Positions 9,114-18,284 of a stretch of 38,280 nt of DNA are shown one piece after another. The translations under genes were made by a program, and so were the position numbers. Each line of letters starts with the position of its first letter. The first letter of the stretch is position 1. This DNA comes from an uncultured Bacteroidia bacterium (lineage in GTDB: Bacteria > Bacteroidota > Bacteroidia > Bacteroidales > Prolixibacteraceae), in NCBI GenBank assembly GCA_903897145.1, contig CAIUAN010000068.1:1-38280 (forward strand), given 5' to 3'. Under the pieces are notes generated by a model that was given only the letters and a program-made list of their open reading frames with translations, did no database searches and had not been told where the DNA came from.

Positions 9114-12100
9114 ATGAGTAACAAATTCAAGGAGTATAAAGCGTTCGATCTATCGAAAATTAATCAGGAAATTCTCGAATATTGGGAGAAAAATAATACA
9201 TTCCAACAATCGATAGAAACCCGCTCTAACGGACCATCATTTGTATTTTATGAAGGACCACCTTCGGCAAATGGAATGCCCGGTATTCACCATGTTGTTT
9301 CCAGAGCTATTAAAGATATTTTCTGTCGTTATAAAACGCAACAGGGATTTTTGGTTAAACGCAAAGCTGGCTGGGATACTCATGGTCTACCCGTAGAACT
9401 TGCTGTGGAGAAATTATTGGGAATCACCAAGGAAAGTATCGGCAAAACAATTACGGTAGCCGACTACAATGCCGCTTGTCGCAAAGAGGTGATGAAATAT
9501 ACCGATAAATGGGAAGATCTTACCAAACAGATGGGGTACTGGGTTAACATGGACGATCCATATATTACCTATGATAGTCGGTATATCGAGTCATTGTGGT
9601 GGTTGCTAAAAGATTTATATAAGAAAAACTTACTCTATAAGGGTTACAGCATTCAGCCTTATTCGCCAGCTGCTGGTACCGGTTTAAGTTCACATGAGCT
9701 AAATCAGCCTGGCTGCTACCGCGATGTGAAAGATACAACCTGTATCGCACAGTTTAAGGTTGTTGAGAATGAAAAATCAAAGACACTTTTTGATGGAGTC
9801 GATGGAGAATTGTTTATCCTCGCTTGGACAACAACACCTTGGACTTTACCTTCAAATACCGCACTTGCTGTAGGTAACAATATCACCTACGTTAAAGTAA
9901 AAACGTTTAATCCGTATACTTCTCAGCCTGTAACCGTGGTTCTTGCAAAGGAACTATTTCGGAGTTATTTCCCAGAGAAAAACGAGGAGCTCTCATTTGA
10001 ATCGTATCAAGGTGATGGGAAAAATATACCCTATACAGTTTTAGCTGAATTAAAGGGGAAACAATTAGTTGGCATAGAGTACGAGCAACTTATCCCTTGG
10101 GTTAAAACAGCTGGTAATGCATTCTCCGTTATTTCAGGTGATTTTGTAACCACCGAAGATGGAACTGGCATCGTTCATATTGCGCCAACCTTTGGTGCCG
10201 ATGACGATCGGGTAGCAAAACAAAATGGAATTGCACCACTATTGCTTATCGACAAAGAGGGAAAACAACATCCGATGGTCGATCGCCAAGGTCGGTTCTT
10301 TCGCCTTGAAGACCTATCTGCGGAATTTGTGTCATCTAATATTGATGTAGCACTTTACGCTGAATATGCCGGACGGTATGTTAAAAATGATTACGATGAA
10401 ACGCTAACAGAAAAAGACGCAACCCTCGATGTGGATCTTTCTGTAATGCTTAAACAAGCAAATCGCGCGTTTAAAGTTGAGAAACACCAACATAGCTATC
10501 CTCATTGCTGGAGAACTGATAAGCCGGTACTCTATTATCCACTCGATTCGTGGTTTATTCGCACCACGGCGGTACGCGATCAGCTGATCGGATTAAATAA
10601 ATCGATCAACTGGAAACCTCAATCAACAGGAACGGGTCGTTTTGGGAATTGGCTTGAGAACCTAGTCGACTGGAATCTCTCTCGATCACGCTATTGGGGT
10701 ACCCCTCTGCCAATCTGGAGAACTGAAGATGGAACTGAAGAGTTATGCATTGGTTCAGCTGAAGAACTAATATCAGAGATCAACAAATCTGTTGATGCTG
10801 GTTTTATGGCGGCTAATCCATTTAAAGAGTTTAAAGTAGGCGACTATTCTAAACTAAATTATGAGAAGATCGATTTCCATCGTCCTTATGTCGATGAGAT
10901 CTATCTGGTTTCGCCAAAAGGGGCTAAGATGCTCCGCGAGACTGACCTTATTGATGTTTGGTTTGACTCCGGCGCTATGCCATATGCCCAAGCTCATTAT
11001 CCATTTGAAAATAAGGATACGTTTGATCAGAATTTCCCTGCCGATTTTATTGCTGAAGGAGTAGATCAAACACGTGGATGGTTCTTTACCCTTCATGCCA
11101 TTTCTACGATGGTGAAGGGAACCTCTGCATTTAAAAATATTATCTCAAATGGACTCGTCCTGGACGCTCATGGCAACAAGATGTCGAAGCGTTTGGGTAA
11201 TGGAATAGACCCATTTGAGACGATCGCTACGTATGGATCCGATCCACTAAGGTGGTATATGATCACTAATTCTCAGCCTTGGGATAACCTTAAATTTGAT
11301 TTAGCTGGCGTAGAAGAGGTGCGTCGTAAATTCTTCGGGACACTTTATAATACCTATAACTTCTTTGCGTTATATGCTAATGTGGATGGCTTTACCTATA
11401 AGGAGGCTCCAATTGCAGATCAAGAACGACCTGAATTAGATCGTTGGATCTTATCTTTACTGAATACCTTAATCGAAGAGGTTACGGCGGATTACGAAAA
11501 TTATGAGCCCACACGTGCTGGACGAGCAATTTCGGAATTTGTTACTGAGAACCTTTCGAATTGGTTTGTTCGGCTAAGTCGGAAACGTTTCTGGGGTGGA
11601 GATTACGACACCGATAAAATCTCGGCGTATCAAACACTCTACACTTGTTTGATCACTGTTGCTAAGTTGGCTGCTCCTATCGCGCCATTCTATACCGATC
11701 AACTTTATGGCGACCTGAATCGTATCAGTGGTCATGAGCCAGATAATTCGATTCACTTGACGATTTTCCCAACTTGCAATAAAGCCCTTATCAATAAAGA
11801 GCTTGAAGAGCAGATGGATATTGCTCAGAAAGTCTCTTCTATGATTTTAGGACTGCGTCGAAAAGAAAAATTGAAAGTTCGCCAACCTTTGGCTAAGATT
11901 ATTGTCCCGGTTCTGAATGATAAATTCCGCCGTCAGTTTGAAGCCGTTGAAAGCATCATCTTAACGGAAGTTAATGTCAAAGAGGTGCAGTATCTGGTCG
12001 ATTCGGAAGGGGTAATTAAGAAGAAGATTAAGGCGAACTTTAAAGCTCTTGGGCCTAAATATGGGAAGCTGATGAAAGCGATTTCTGTGGTCGTTGGCGA

Positions 12101-12551
12101 GATGAGCCAATCGCAGATTTCTTCTTTTGAGCAGACCGGGGCATTTGATACCCTGATTGAAGGGGAACCAGTTACCTTGGCATTGGAAGATGTCGAAATC
12201 CAGTCGGAAGATATTCCAGGTCTTCAAGTTGCTAGCGAAGGGGCTATCACAGTAGCGCTTGACATCAATGTCACCCCGGAATTGCGTCTTGAAGGAATTG
12301 CTCGTGAATTTATAAACCGCATTCAGAATCTTAGAAAAGATAGTGGCTTCGAGGTTACGGATAAAATCACCTTGCACATCTTGCGTCATCCTGAACTAAG
12401 CGAGGCTTTAGATAAATTTGGATCCTATATCGGAAGTCAAACCCTTGCCTTGAAAGTCGAATTAGTTGATTCCTTACCTGAAGGAGTTGGCAAGGAAGTA
12501 GAGATCGAGAAAGGGATTGAAACATTCATACAAATTGAGAAAGAGAATTAA
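9114..12551 (+). CDS. ileS: Isoleucyl-tRNA synthetase
   Basis: This class I aminoacyl-tRNA synthetase charges tRNA-Ile in the cytosol. The ATP-binding HIGH-type motif reads GMPGIHH (~residues 53-59) and the KMSKS-type loop reads NKMSKRLGN (~690). Between them lies a large CP1 editing insertion, including the segment WTTTPWTLPSNTALAV. The length (~1145 residues) and motifs such as GWDTHGLPVE resemble the eukaryote-like (type 2) IleRS common in Bacteroidota, a clade often insensitive to mupirocin; that property is inferred, not visible. An upstream ATG at 9096 would add six residues, but MSNKFKEYK at 9114 matches the family start better and suits the promoter position. It is followed by a TraR/DksA-like gene and lspA, the common Bacteroidota order. 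Confidence 0.97.
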   Translation: MSNKFKEYKAFDLSKINQEILEYWEKNNTFQQSIETRSNGPSFVFYEGPPSANGMPGIHHVVSRAIKDIFCRYKTQQGFLVKRKAGWDTHGLPVELAVEKLLGITKESIGKTITVADYNAACRKEVMKYTDKWEDLTKQMGYWVNMDDPYITYDSRYIESLWWLLKDLYKKNLLYKGYSIQPYSPAAGTGLSSHELNQPGCYRDVKDTTCIAQFKVVENEKSKTLFDGVDGELFILAWTTTPWTLPSNTALAVGNNITYVKVKTFNPYTSQPVTVVLAKELFRSYFPEKNEELSFESYQGDGKNIPYTVLAELKGKQLVGIEYEQLIPWVKTAGNAFSVISGDFVTTEDGTGIVHIAPTFGADDDRVAKQNGIAPLLLIDKEGKQHPMVDRQGRFFRLEDLSAEFVSSNIDVALYAEYAGRYVKNDYDETLTEKDATLDVDLSVMLKQANRAFKVEKHQHSYPHCWRTDKPVLYYPLDSWFIRTTAVRDQLIGLNKSINWKPQSTGTGRFGNWLENLVDWNLSRSRYWGTPLPIWRTEDGTEELCIGSAEELISEINKSVDAGFMAANPFKEFKVGDYSKLNYEKIDFHRPYVDEIYLVSPKGAKMLRETDLIDVWFDSGAMPYAQAHYPFENKDTFDQNFPADFIAEGVDQTRGWFFTLHAISTMVKGTSAFKNIISNGLVLDAHGNKMSKRLGNGIDPFETIATYGSDPLRWYMITNSQPWDNLKFDLAGVEEVRRKFFGTLYNTYNFFALYANVDGFTYKEAPIADQERPELDRWILSLLNTLIEEVTADYENYEPTRAGRAISEFVTENLSNWFVRLSRKRFWGGDYDTDKISAYQTLYTCLITVAKLAAPIAPFYTDQLYGDLNRISGHEPDNSIHLTIFPTCNKALINKELEEQMDIAQKVSSMILGLRRKEKLKVRQPLAKIIVPVLNDKFRRQFEAVESIILTEVNVKEVQYLVDSEGVIKKKIKANFKALGPKYGKLMKAISVVVGEMSQSQISSFEQTGAFDTLIEGEPVTLALEDVEIQSEDIPGLQVASEGAITVALDINVTPELRLEGIAREFINRIQNLRKDSGFEVTDKITLHILRHPELSEALDKFGSYIGSQTLALKVELVDSLPEGVGKEVEIEKGIETFIQIEKEN

Positions 12552-12645
12552 TAGCAAGAGAAATGCTTTAGACTTAAAGATTTTAGCTATTAGGTCTATT
12601 TTAGGAGATTAAATATATTATTTTTACATACAAATAGTATTTCCA

Positions 12646-13023
12646 ATGAGCGAGAAAACAAGATATTCCGATGATGAACTCCAGGAGTTCAAAGTATTAA
12701 TACAGGATAAGCTTACCACTGCGCGTGAAGATTATCACCTGTATAAAAATGCGATCACCCATGGTGATGGTAATGATACGGAGGATACCTCTCCAACCTT
12801 TAAAGTTTTGGAGGAAGGTGCTGCTACGTTATCAAAAGAAGAGGCTGGGAAGTTGGCTCAACGACAACTTAAATTCATCCAATATCTTGAAGCTGCTCTG
12901 GTTCGTATCGAGAACAAGACTTATGGTATTTGCCGCGAGACAGGTGTTCTAATCTCTAAAGAACGTCTTCGTGCAGTTCCTCATGCGACTCTTTCAATCG
13001 ACGCAAAGAATAACCAGCGTTAG
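12646..13023 (+). CDS. TraR/DksA-family protein with degenerate zinc finger
   Basis: This 125-residue protein has a long helical coiled-coil half and a C-terminal segment TYGICRETGVLISKERLRAVPHA that aligns with the DksA/TraR zinc finger. Only one cysteine remains of the usual four, so zinc binding as in E. coli DksA is unlikely. The family binds the RNA polymerase secondary channel and tunes transcription, often with ppGpp; which promoters this one affects cannot be told. It lies between ileS and lspA, 94 nt behind ileS, with a terminator behind it, so it may be its own unit. Cysteine loss appears usual for Bacteroidota members, so this is probably a functional variant rather than decay. Confidence 0.88.
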   Translation: MSEKTRYSDDELQEFKVLIQDKLTTAREDYHLYKNAITHGDGNDTEDTSPTFKVLEEGAATLSKEEAGKLAQRQLKFIQYLEAALVRIENKTYGICRETGVLISKERLRAVPHATLSIDAKNNQR

Positions 13024-13057
13024 ATTTTTGAGCTTATTTTTGAAACATAATATTTAA

Positions 13058-13089
13058 CGGGGTGATCATTCTTGCCCCGATTTTTTTTG
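13058..13089 (+). terminator. Rho-independent terminator behind the TraR/DksA-like gene
   Basis: CGGGG (13058-13062) pairs with CCCCG (13075-13079), with two inner G-T pairs, followed by a run of nine T's. It separates the TraR/DksA-like gene from lspA, or attenuates read-through into it. Confidence 0.75.
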
Positions 13090-13105
13090 ATCCGATCGAT
13101 TTTTT

Positions 13106-13783
13106 ATGAGTACAAAAGTTAAGTCAATTCTAATTATCCTGGTTGTTTTATTTTTAGATCAGGCACTTAAAATCTGGGTCAAGACTACAATGATGCTCGG
13201 TGATGAACATCATATTATTAAAGATTCTTTTATCATCCATTTTATTGAAAACAATGGAATGGCTTATGGCATTGAATTTGGAAATAATATTGGGAAGTAT
13301 TTCTTGAGTATTTTCCGGATCATCGCTATTTCAGCAATTGGATGGTATATCGTTAAGCTTTGGAAAAGGGATGTTTCATTTGGATTAGTTGCCTGTTTCT
13401 CCTTAATTATGGCAGGTGCCATTGGGAATATCGTTGATAGTGCCTTCTATGGCATCATTTTTAACGATAGCTATCGTCATGTTGCTACTTGGTTTCCTGC
13501 AGGTGGTGGATACTCCTCTTTTCTGCAGGGCCGCGTGGTCGACATGCTGTATTTCCCTCTTCTAGCAGGGCATTATCCTAGCTGGATTCCCTATGTTGGC
13601 GGGGATGATTTTATCTTTTTCAGACCTGTGTTTAACCTTGCCGACTCCTCTATTACAGTGGGCATCGTCGCTATTCTAATCTTCTACAGAGGCTTTTTTG
13701 AAGATAAGGAGGAATCATTAGACGTTGATTCAGGAGAATCTGCAAAGCCAACTGTGAAAACTGATGGAGCTTCAGAAAATTAA
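13106..13783 (+). CDS. lspA: Lipoprotein signal peptidase (signal peptidase II)
   Basis: LspA is an inner-membrane aspartyl protease that cuts signal peptides from prolipoproteins after lipid attachment. The two catalytic aspartates are visible in GNIVDS (D111) and FNLADSS (D181), and LDQALK (D18) is the conserved N-terminal motif. Four hydrophobic segments fit the fold. At 225 residues it is longer than the ~165 of E. coli LspA, because of an insertion between the catalytic motifs (~120-170) and a charged C-terminal tail. Several putative lipoproteins in this window (13878, 19049, 23450) would be substrates. It lies 17 nt behind a terminator, so it may have a promoter within that short gap or depend on read-through from the gene before it. 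Confidence 0.95.
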   Translation: MSTKVKSILIILVVLFLDQALKIWVKTTMMLGDEHHIIKDSFIIHFIENNGMAYGIEFGNNIGKYFLSIFRIIAISAIGWYIVKLWKRDVSFGLVACFSLIMAGAIGNIVDSAFYGIIFNDSYRHVATWFPAGGGYSSFLQGRVVDMLYFPLLAGHYPSWIPYVGGDDFIFFRPVFNLADSSITVGIVAILIFYRGFFEDKEESLDVDSGESAKPTVKTDGASEN

Positions 13784-13877
13784 TAGTCAAAAGAGATAGG
13801 CATAGTTTTTGATACACAAAGATTTTTATTCCTATCATCTTTATCGCGTATTATTCAGTCACTTAATTTTTTGGACT

Positions 13878-15368
13878 ATGCAGATTAAACGAAGTATCCT
13901 AGTTATAGTTGGTTGCCTAGCTCTAGTGAGTAGTATATTCCTGGGATGTAAAAAGGATACTACGGCAGCAGCACCAAAGCCAATAATTCCTGTCGTTATA
14001 AAAGATACATCTATCGTTAATCGATTTATCTATACCTCGCTGCGAGATTACTACCTCTGGAATGCCCAAGTTCCTAGTCTGAATAATACAAAATATAACA
14101 ACAAAGATTCTCTAAACGCTTATCTTAATAGTTATGCTGATCCACAGAAATTCTTTGCAAGTTTACTTTATCAGCAAAATACGGTCGACAAATGGTCCTT
14201 TTTAGTGAATGATCCTAATACTATCTCAAATTGGATTCAGGGGATCTCGGAAACTATGGGATACGATTTTATGCTCTCGTATATTGGCACATCAACAAAT
14301 GTATTTGGTTTTGTGAGGTATGTCTTTAAAGGATCTCCAGCAGAAAAAGCGGGAATTAAACGAGGCGATCTATTTATGAAGGTTAACGACACTCAGTTAA
14401 CGGCCACTAATTATCAGTCTTTGTTATTTAATAATATTACCTACAAATTATCGTTTGCCTCTTTAGCCAACAATGTTATTTCATTGAATGGCAAGTCAGT
14501 GACCATGACAGCTGTAACCATGCAAGAGAATCCAATTTTAGTCGATACCGTGTTGAATGTTGGAAATCTAAAAGTTGGCTATTTGATGTACAATGCTTTT
14601 AATGCGGGATTTGATATTCAATTAAATAATGTCTTTAAAAAGTTTAAAGATGCTCCAATAAACAAGTTAGTCCTTGATTTGCGTTACAACGGAGGTGGTT
14701 CGGTCCAGTCTGCAAAATATTTGGCTAGTATGATTTATGGGACCAAGACGACAAGCCCATTTTTGAAAAGTCAATATAATTCTGGATTGCAAGCTTATCT
14801 CACAAGTGTGAATGGTGCTGCATCCTTAATAGAGAATTTTATTGCGAATATCGACTCAACTACTACCACTCCTGTTGCGGCTATTAATGCACTGAATCTT
14901 ACCGATGTTTATTTTATTACTTCGGACAATACAGCTTCTGCAAGCGAACTACTTATCAATGGCCTTAAGCCATATATGACCGTTTTTTCCGTTGGGTCTA
15001 ATACCGCAGGTAAATATGTTGCCTCTTGGACCTTGCAAGACTGGGATGCCAATGGGAATGTCAATCCAAAGGATAAGTATGCCATGCAGCCTATTGTGGT
15101 GAAGATCGCGAATGCAAATGGCATTTCTGATTTTATTAACGGACTATCTCCCGACTATGCAGCAACGGAAGACATCGCCAATCTGCTCCCTTTGGGTGAC
15201 AGAAATGAAACGTTGCTTAAGCCAATACTGAATAAGATTCAAGGATTTCCGCTTGCTGCGATCAGCACAAAAGCTGCCGCAATGGGACTTAAGAAATTAA
15301 CCGATTCACAAGCGCAGAAGGTTTTCTCCCAACAGATGTATATGGCTCGACCAAACTTAAAAAAGTAA
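13878..15368 (+). CDS. S41 family (C-terminal processing) protease lipoprotein with PDZ domain
   Basis: This is a likely periplasmic or outer-membrane-anchored serine protease of the CtpA/Tsp family. Starting at ATG 13878, a lipoprotein signal ends in IFLGC (C24). A PDZ segment with GSPAEKAGIKRGDLFMKVN follows, then the S41 core: LVLDLRYNGGGSV, the serine region SDNTASASELL (Ser near 355) and the candidate catalytic Lys in SNTAGKY (near 379). An in-frame extension back to 13809 begins with TTG and would put ~23 unrelated residues before the signal, so I reject it. It lies ~95 nt behind lspA on the same strand and converges on the CPBP gene. The substrate is unknown. Confidence 0.9.
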   Translation: MQIKRSILVIVGCLALVSSIFLGCKKDTTAAAPKPIIPVVIKDTSIVNRFIYTSLRDYYLWNAQVPSLNNTKYNNKDSLNAYLNSYADPQKFFASLLYQQNTVDKWSFLVNDPNTISNWIQGISETMGYDFMLSYIGTSTNVFGFVRYVFKGSPAEKAGIKRGDLFMKVNDTQLTATNYQSLLFNNITYKLSFASLANNVISLNGKSVTMTAVTMQENPILVDTVLNVGNLKVGYLMYNAFNAGFDIQLNNVFKKFKDAPINKLVLDLRYNGGGSVQSAKYLASMIYGTKTTSPFLKSQYNSGLQAYLTSVNGAASLIENFIANIDSTTTTPVAAINALNLTDVYFITSDNTASASELLINGLKPYMTVFSVGSNTAGKYVASWTLQDWDANGNVNPKDKYAMQPIVVKIANANGISDFINGLSPDYAATEDIANLLPLGDRNETLLKPILNKIQGFPLAAISTKAAAMGLKKLTDSQAQKVFSQQMYMARPNLKK

Positions 15369-15403
15369 GCTTCGTAGCTAGGAAGTTTGAGCCTGCGAAG
15401 CTT
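15357..15403 (-). terminator. Hairpin between convergent genes, terminator on the minus strand
   Basis: AAGCTTCG (15367-15374) and CGAAGCTT (15396-15403) are perfect inverted repeats spanning the two converging stop codons. On the minus strand the hairpin is followed by a T-rich tract (15364-15359), so it suits the CPBP gene. On the plus strand there is no T run. Confidence 0.6.
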
Positions 15404-16316
15404 CTCGATTCTGGTACAAGAATCTAAATAATAGGGTAAGCATGACGGCACTCAGAATCACAAGCGAGGAGCTATTGTCGGCCATCGTCCCTGTCTTGTC
15501 TAAGTTTGCCGTTATGGTGCCATCTTTCACCAATCCAAAGGCAATTACCGCCGTTGCATTGTTTACAAAATGTGCGATCATCGGAAGCCATAAGGTGCCA
15601 CTCCACTCAAGCATATAACCAAGCATCGCACCTAAGATTAAGCGAGGAAGAAACCCGAAAAATTGAAGGTGCAAGGCACTAAATAGCGCTGCCGAAATCC
15701 AAATGGCGGCATGACTGTTTTTATAGATTCGTTTTAAGAGTTGTTGCACGACACCCCTGAACATCAGCTCCTCGCCAATTGCAGGAAGTACCCCAATCAT
15801 TAAAACATTTGTAAAAACTCCAGAGAGATTAGTTGAGGCTAGGAAAGCCTCTGTAATTTTTGTCGCTTGATCTTCCGAATTACGCATCCATTGCTGAACC
15901 GAGCTTAGCCATTCGGGAAGACTTAATTGAGCATTTAGTTCATTCAGAAAATTAATCAAGGGATTCGAACAAAACACAATGGCCACAGCTACAAGTGCCA
16001 TTTTTAGCCCAGGCCTCTTATTGTATTTTAGGTAAACCGATGGCTCTCCGTGAATCATCCAGGCGATGATAAATGGAGGGATGATAAAGACACCTATTGC
16101 TTGCGTTGTTTGAATAAATTTCAGGGCGGCAATATGCTCTGGATCCGAAAGATCTTGCATAATATGTTCTAATTCAGATAGGTTAAAACCATAGATAGCC
16201 CAGCTTAGTGCCATCCCAATCGAAGAGATCACCAACCCGCAAGTTATAAGCACAAGTGCGGCAAAGAGCAGTTGCGCCGAAGGTTTCATTTCACGAATAG
16301 ACAATTGAAACATCAT
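15378..16316 (-). CDS. CPBP family intramembrane metalloprotease (CAAX/Abi type)
   Basis: This multi-pass membrane protein of ~312 residues has the three signature motifs of the CPBP (Rce1-like) family: EELMFRG (EExxxR), the histidine in FSALHLQFFG, and the late HFVNN. About eight hydrophobic segments are seen. Relatives include the prenyl-protein protease Rce1 and bacterial proteins linked to bacteriocin self-immunity; the substrate here is unknown. An extension to 16331 uses TTG; adjacent ATG codons at 16316 and 16313 follow an A-rich stretch and are better starts. A promoter with -7 box at 16336-16329 gives a very short leader. It is divergent from dusB. Confidence 0.9.
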   Translation of the reverse strand: MMFQLSIREMKPSAQLLFAALVLITCGLVISSIGMALSWAIYGFNLSELEHIMQDLSDPEHIAALKFIQTTQAIGVFIIPPFIIAWMIHGEPSVYLKYNKRPGLKMALVAVAIVFCSNPLINFLNELNAQLSLPEWLSSVQQWMRNSEDQATKITEAFLASTNLSGVFTNVLMIGVLPAIGEELMFRGVVQQLLKRIYKNSHAAIWISAALFSALHLQFFGFLPRLILGAMLGYMLEWSGTLWLPMIAHFVNNATAVIAFGLVKDGTITANLDKTGTMADNSSSLVILSAVMLTLLFRFLYQNREASQAQTS

Positions 16317-16328
16317 AAGTTCTTTTTG

Positions 16329-16357
16329 CAAAGATAATAATCCTTGTTACTTGTCAA
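16329..16357 (-). promoter_or_regulatory. Promoter of the CPBP gene
   Basis: On the minus strand, TTG (16357-16355), 18 nt, then TATCTTTG (16336-16329). This is a good match to the Bacteroidota -33/-7 pattern and is divergent from the dusB promoter. Confidence 0.65.
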
Positions 16358-16371
16358 TTTTACATCACCTC

Positions 16372-16400
16372 TTTGAAATTGGTCGGTTTACTTATCTTTG
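16372..16400 (+). promoter_or_regulatory. Promoter of dusB
   Basis: TTTG (16372-16375), 17 nt, then TATCTTTG (16393-16400), matching the Bacteroidota consensus. The start codon at 16425 follows with a leader of ~18 nt. Confidence 0.7.
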
Positions 16401-16424
16401 CAATTCGTTTTTAAACTATAACTC

Positions 16425-17438
16425 GTGAAAATCGGCAACCTTGATTTGGGTCACCTCCCACTTTTTCTCGCTCCCATGGAGGACGTCACCTATAAGTCGT
16501 TTCGTTACCTGTGTAAGAAATTTGGTGCCGATGTGATGTCGACAGAATTTGTCTCAGCCGATGCGATCGGAAAGGAGATGGATGCTGCCAAACGTAAGAT
16601 GACCATCTTCGACTTTGATCGACCAATTGCAATTCAGATCTATGGCTCCAACATTGAAGCGATGGTCTGGGCGGCTAAAGTGGCTCAGGAGGCGAATCCA
16701 AATTACATCGATATTAACTTTGGATGTCCGATGAAGAAGATCGCCGGCAAAGGTTGCGGTGCCGGATTGTTAAAAGATCTTCCTAAATTGGTTAAGATGG
16801 CTGGCGAGATTGTTAAAGCTGTCGACCTTCCGGTGACGGCCAAAACACGACTAGGCTGGGATTTTACTGATATGCCAATTGTCGATCTTGCTGAACGACT
16901 TCAAGATGTAGGGATCCAATCGCTAACGGTTCACGGTCGAACACGAAGTCAGCTTTTTACCGGAGAGGCCGACTGGGCTATGATCGCAAAGGTGAAAGCA
17001 AATCCGCGAATGAAAATACCTATCGTTGGGAATGGCGATATCAGCAGTCCTGAGAAAGCAAAAGCCTTCGCTGACCAGTCGGGTGTCGATGGGTTGATGA
17101 TTGGAAGAGGTGCAATTGGCAGACCATGGATTTTTCGCGATATCCGTCACTATTTCAATACTGGGGAGCTCCTGCTTCCACCATTGGTACCAGAGGTAGT
17201 CGAGAGCGTTAAAGAGCAGTTGATCCAATCAATATCGTGGAAACCTGAGCCGCGAGGTGCGATATTGGAGATGCGTCGTCATTTTGCACGCTACTTTCCA
17301 GGCTTAGAAGATTTCAGAGAGTATCGGATTCAATTGCTGCAAGCTACAGAACTGGAGCAGGTCCTCGCTATCCTAGATGCCATTGCAGTATCATACGCCT
17401 CCGTAAGGGTGGACTACACAAATATCTCTTTAAAATAG
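16425..17438 (+). CDS. dusB: tRNA-dihydrouridine synthase, DusB type
   Basis: This FMN enzyme reduces uridine in the tRNA D-loop to dihydrouridine. The N-terminal APMEDVTYKSFR, the catalytic cysteine region GCPMKKIAGKGCGAGLLKD (Cys near 111), VTAKTRLGW and the phosphate-binding GLMIGRGAIGRPW are all present in family order. At 337 residues the length is normal. The start is GTG at 16425, just behind a well-formed promoter; no in-frame ATG lies nearby before conserved sequence begins. It is divergent from the CPBP gene and convergent with the metal ABC operon, so it is probably monocistronic. Confidence 0.95.
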   Translation: MKIGNLDLGHLPLFLAPMEDVTYKSFRYLCKKFGADVMSTEFVSADAIGKEMDAAKRKMTIFDFDRPIAIQIYGSNIEAMVWAAKVAQEANPNYIDINFGCPMKKIAGKGCGAGLLKDLPKLVKMAGEIVKAVDLPVTAKTRLGWDFTDMPIVDLAERLQDVGIQSLTVHGRTRSQLFTGEADWAMIAKVKANPRMKIPIVGNGDISSPEKAKAFADQSGVDGLMIGRGAIGRPWIFRDIRHYFNTGELLLPPLVPEVVESVKEQLIQSISWKPEPRGAILEMRRHFARYFPGLEDFREYRIQLLQATELEQVLAILDAIAVSYASVRVDYTNISLK

Positions 17439-17459
17439 CAGGTATTATAAGCCTTGGTT

Positions 17460-18284
17460 TTACTGCCTGGACTTCTCAATTACTAATCCACTAATCTTAA
17501 TCACTCCATATAGAATTACCAAGGTGAAGATGATGGCAGCTCCCGAGGGGATATCGTAAATATACGATAAAGCTAACCCAAGGATCGATCCAAGGAATCC
17601 AAAAACAATTGATAAAATCATCATCCAATCAAATCGCTTGGTAAATAGGTTCGCGATCGCTTGAGGGATGGTCAGTAGCGACATCACTAGAATGATTCCT
17701 ACCACCCTAATATTTAAGACTATTGTTAAGGCCACAAGACTAATTAAGAGGGCATTAAATAATTTTACGGGAGCGTTATTTGTCATTGCAAACTCCTCAT
17801 CGAACGATACAAAGATGATCATGCGGTAAAAAGCCACAAAGAAAACGATGATAAATAGCGACAAAAACAGGAGATAGAGAAGATCTTCTTTTGAAACGGT
17901 TAGGATATTTCCAAATAAGTAGCTCATAAGATTGGGCGCATATCCAGGTGTTAAGAAGATAAAAATTACCCCAACAGCCATCCCTAATGACCAGAGCATC
18001 GCAATGGCAGAATCTTCGCGTAAGTCGGCTTTTTTGGTGAATAGTTCGATACCAAGTGCGGAGAATATTCCAAAGATTACGGCCCCAAGAATGGGATTAA
18101 ATCCAAAGTAATAGCCCATTCCGATCCCACCAAAAGAGGCGTGCGTAATTCCCCCGCTGATAAATACGATTCGGCGAGACACAATATAGGTCCCTATAAT
18201 ACCACAAGTTATGCTTGCCATAAACGCGGCAAGGATGGCATTCCGAAAGAATTCAAATTCAAAAAGTGCGATCAGGCTTTGCAT
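17460..18284 (-). CDS. Metal (zinc/manganese-type) ABC transporter permease
   Basis: This inner-membrane permease of the ZnuB/MntB/TroC family has 274 residues and about eight hydrophobic segments. Typical sequence includes SRRIVFISGGITHASFGG near the N-terminus and RVVGIILVMSLLTIPQA in the centre. A longer frame to 18350 exists but would overlap the ATPase gene by 67 nt. The ATG at 18284 shares one base with the ATPase stop codon (TAATG), a classic coupled start. It is the last gene of the HlyD-yidD-binding protein-ATPase-permease operon. Zinc is the likely substrate; manganese or iron cannot be excluded. Confidence 0.92.
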   Translation of the reverse strand: MQSLIALFEFEFFRNAILAAFMASITCGIIGTYIVSRRIVFISGGITHASFGGIGMGYYFGFNPILGAVIFGIFSALGIELFTKKADLREDSAIAMLWSLGMAVGVIFIFLTPGYAPNLMSYLFGNILTVSKEDLLYLLFLSLFIIVFFVAFYRMIIFVSFDEEFAMTNNAPVKLFNALLISLVALTIVLNIRVVGIILVMSLLTIPQAIANLFTKRFDWMMILSIVFGFLGSILGLALSYIYDIPSGAAIIFTLVILYGVIKISGLVIEKSRQ

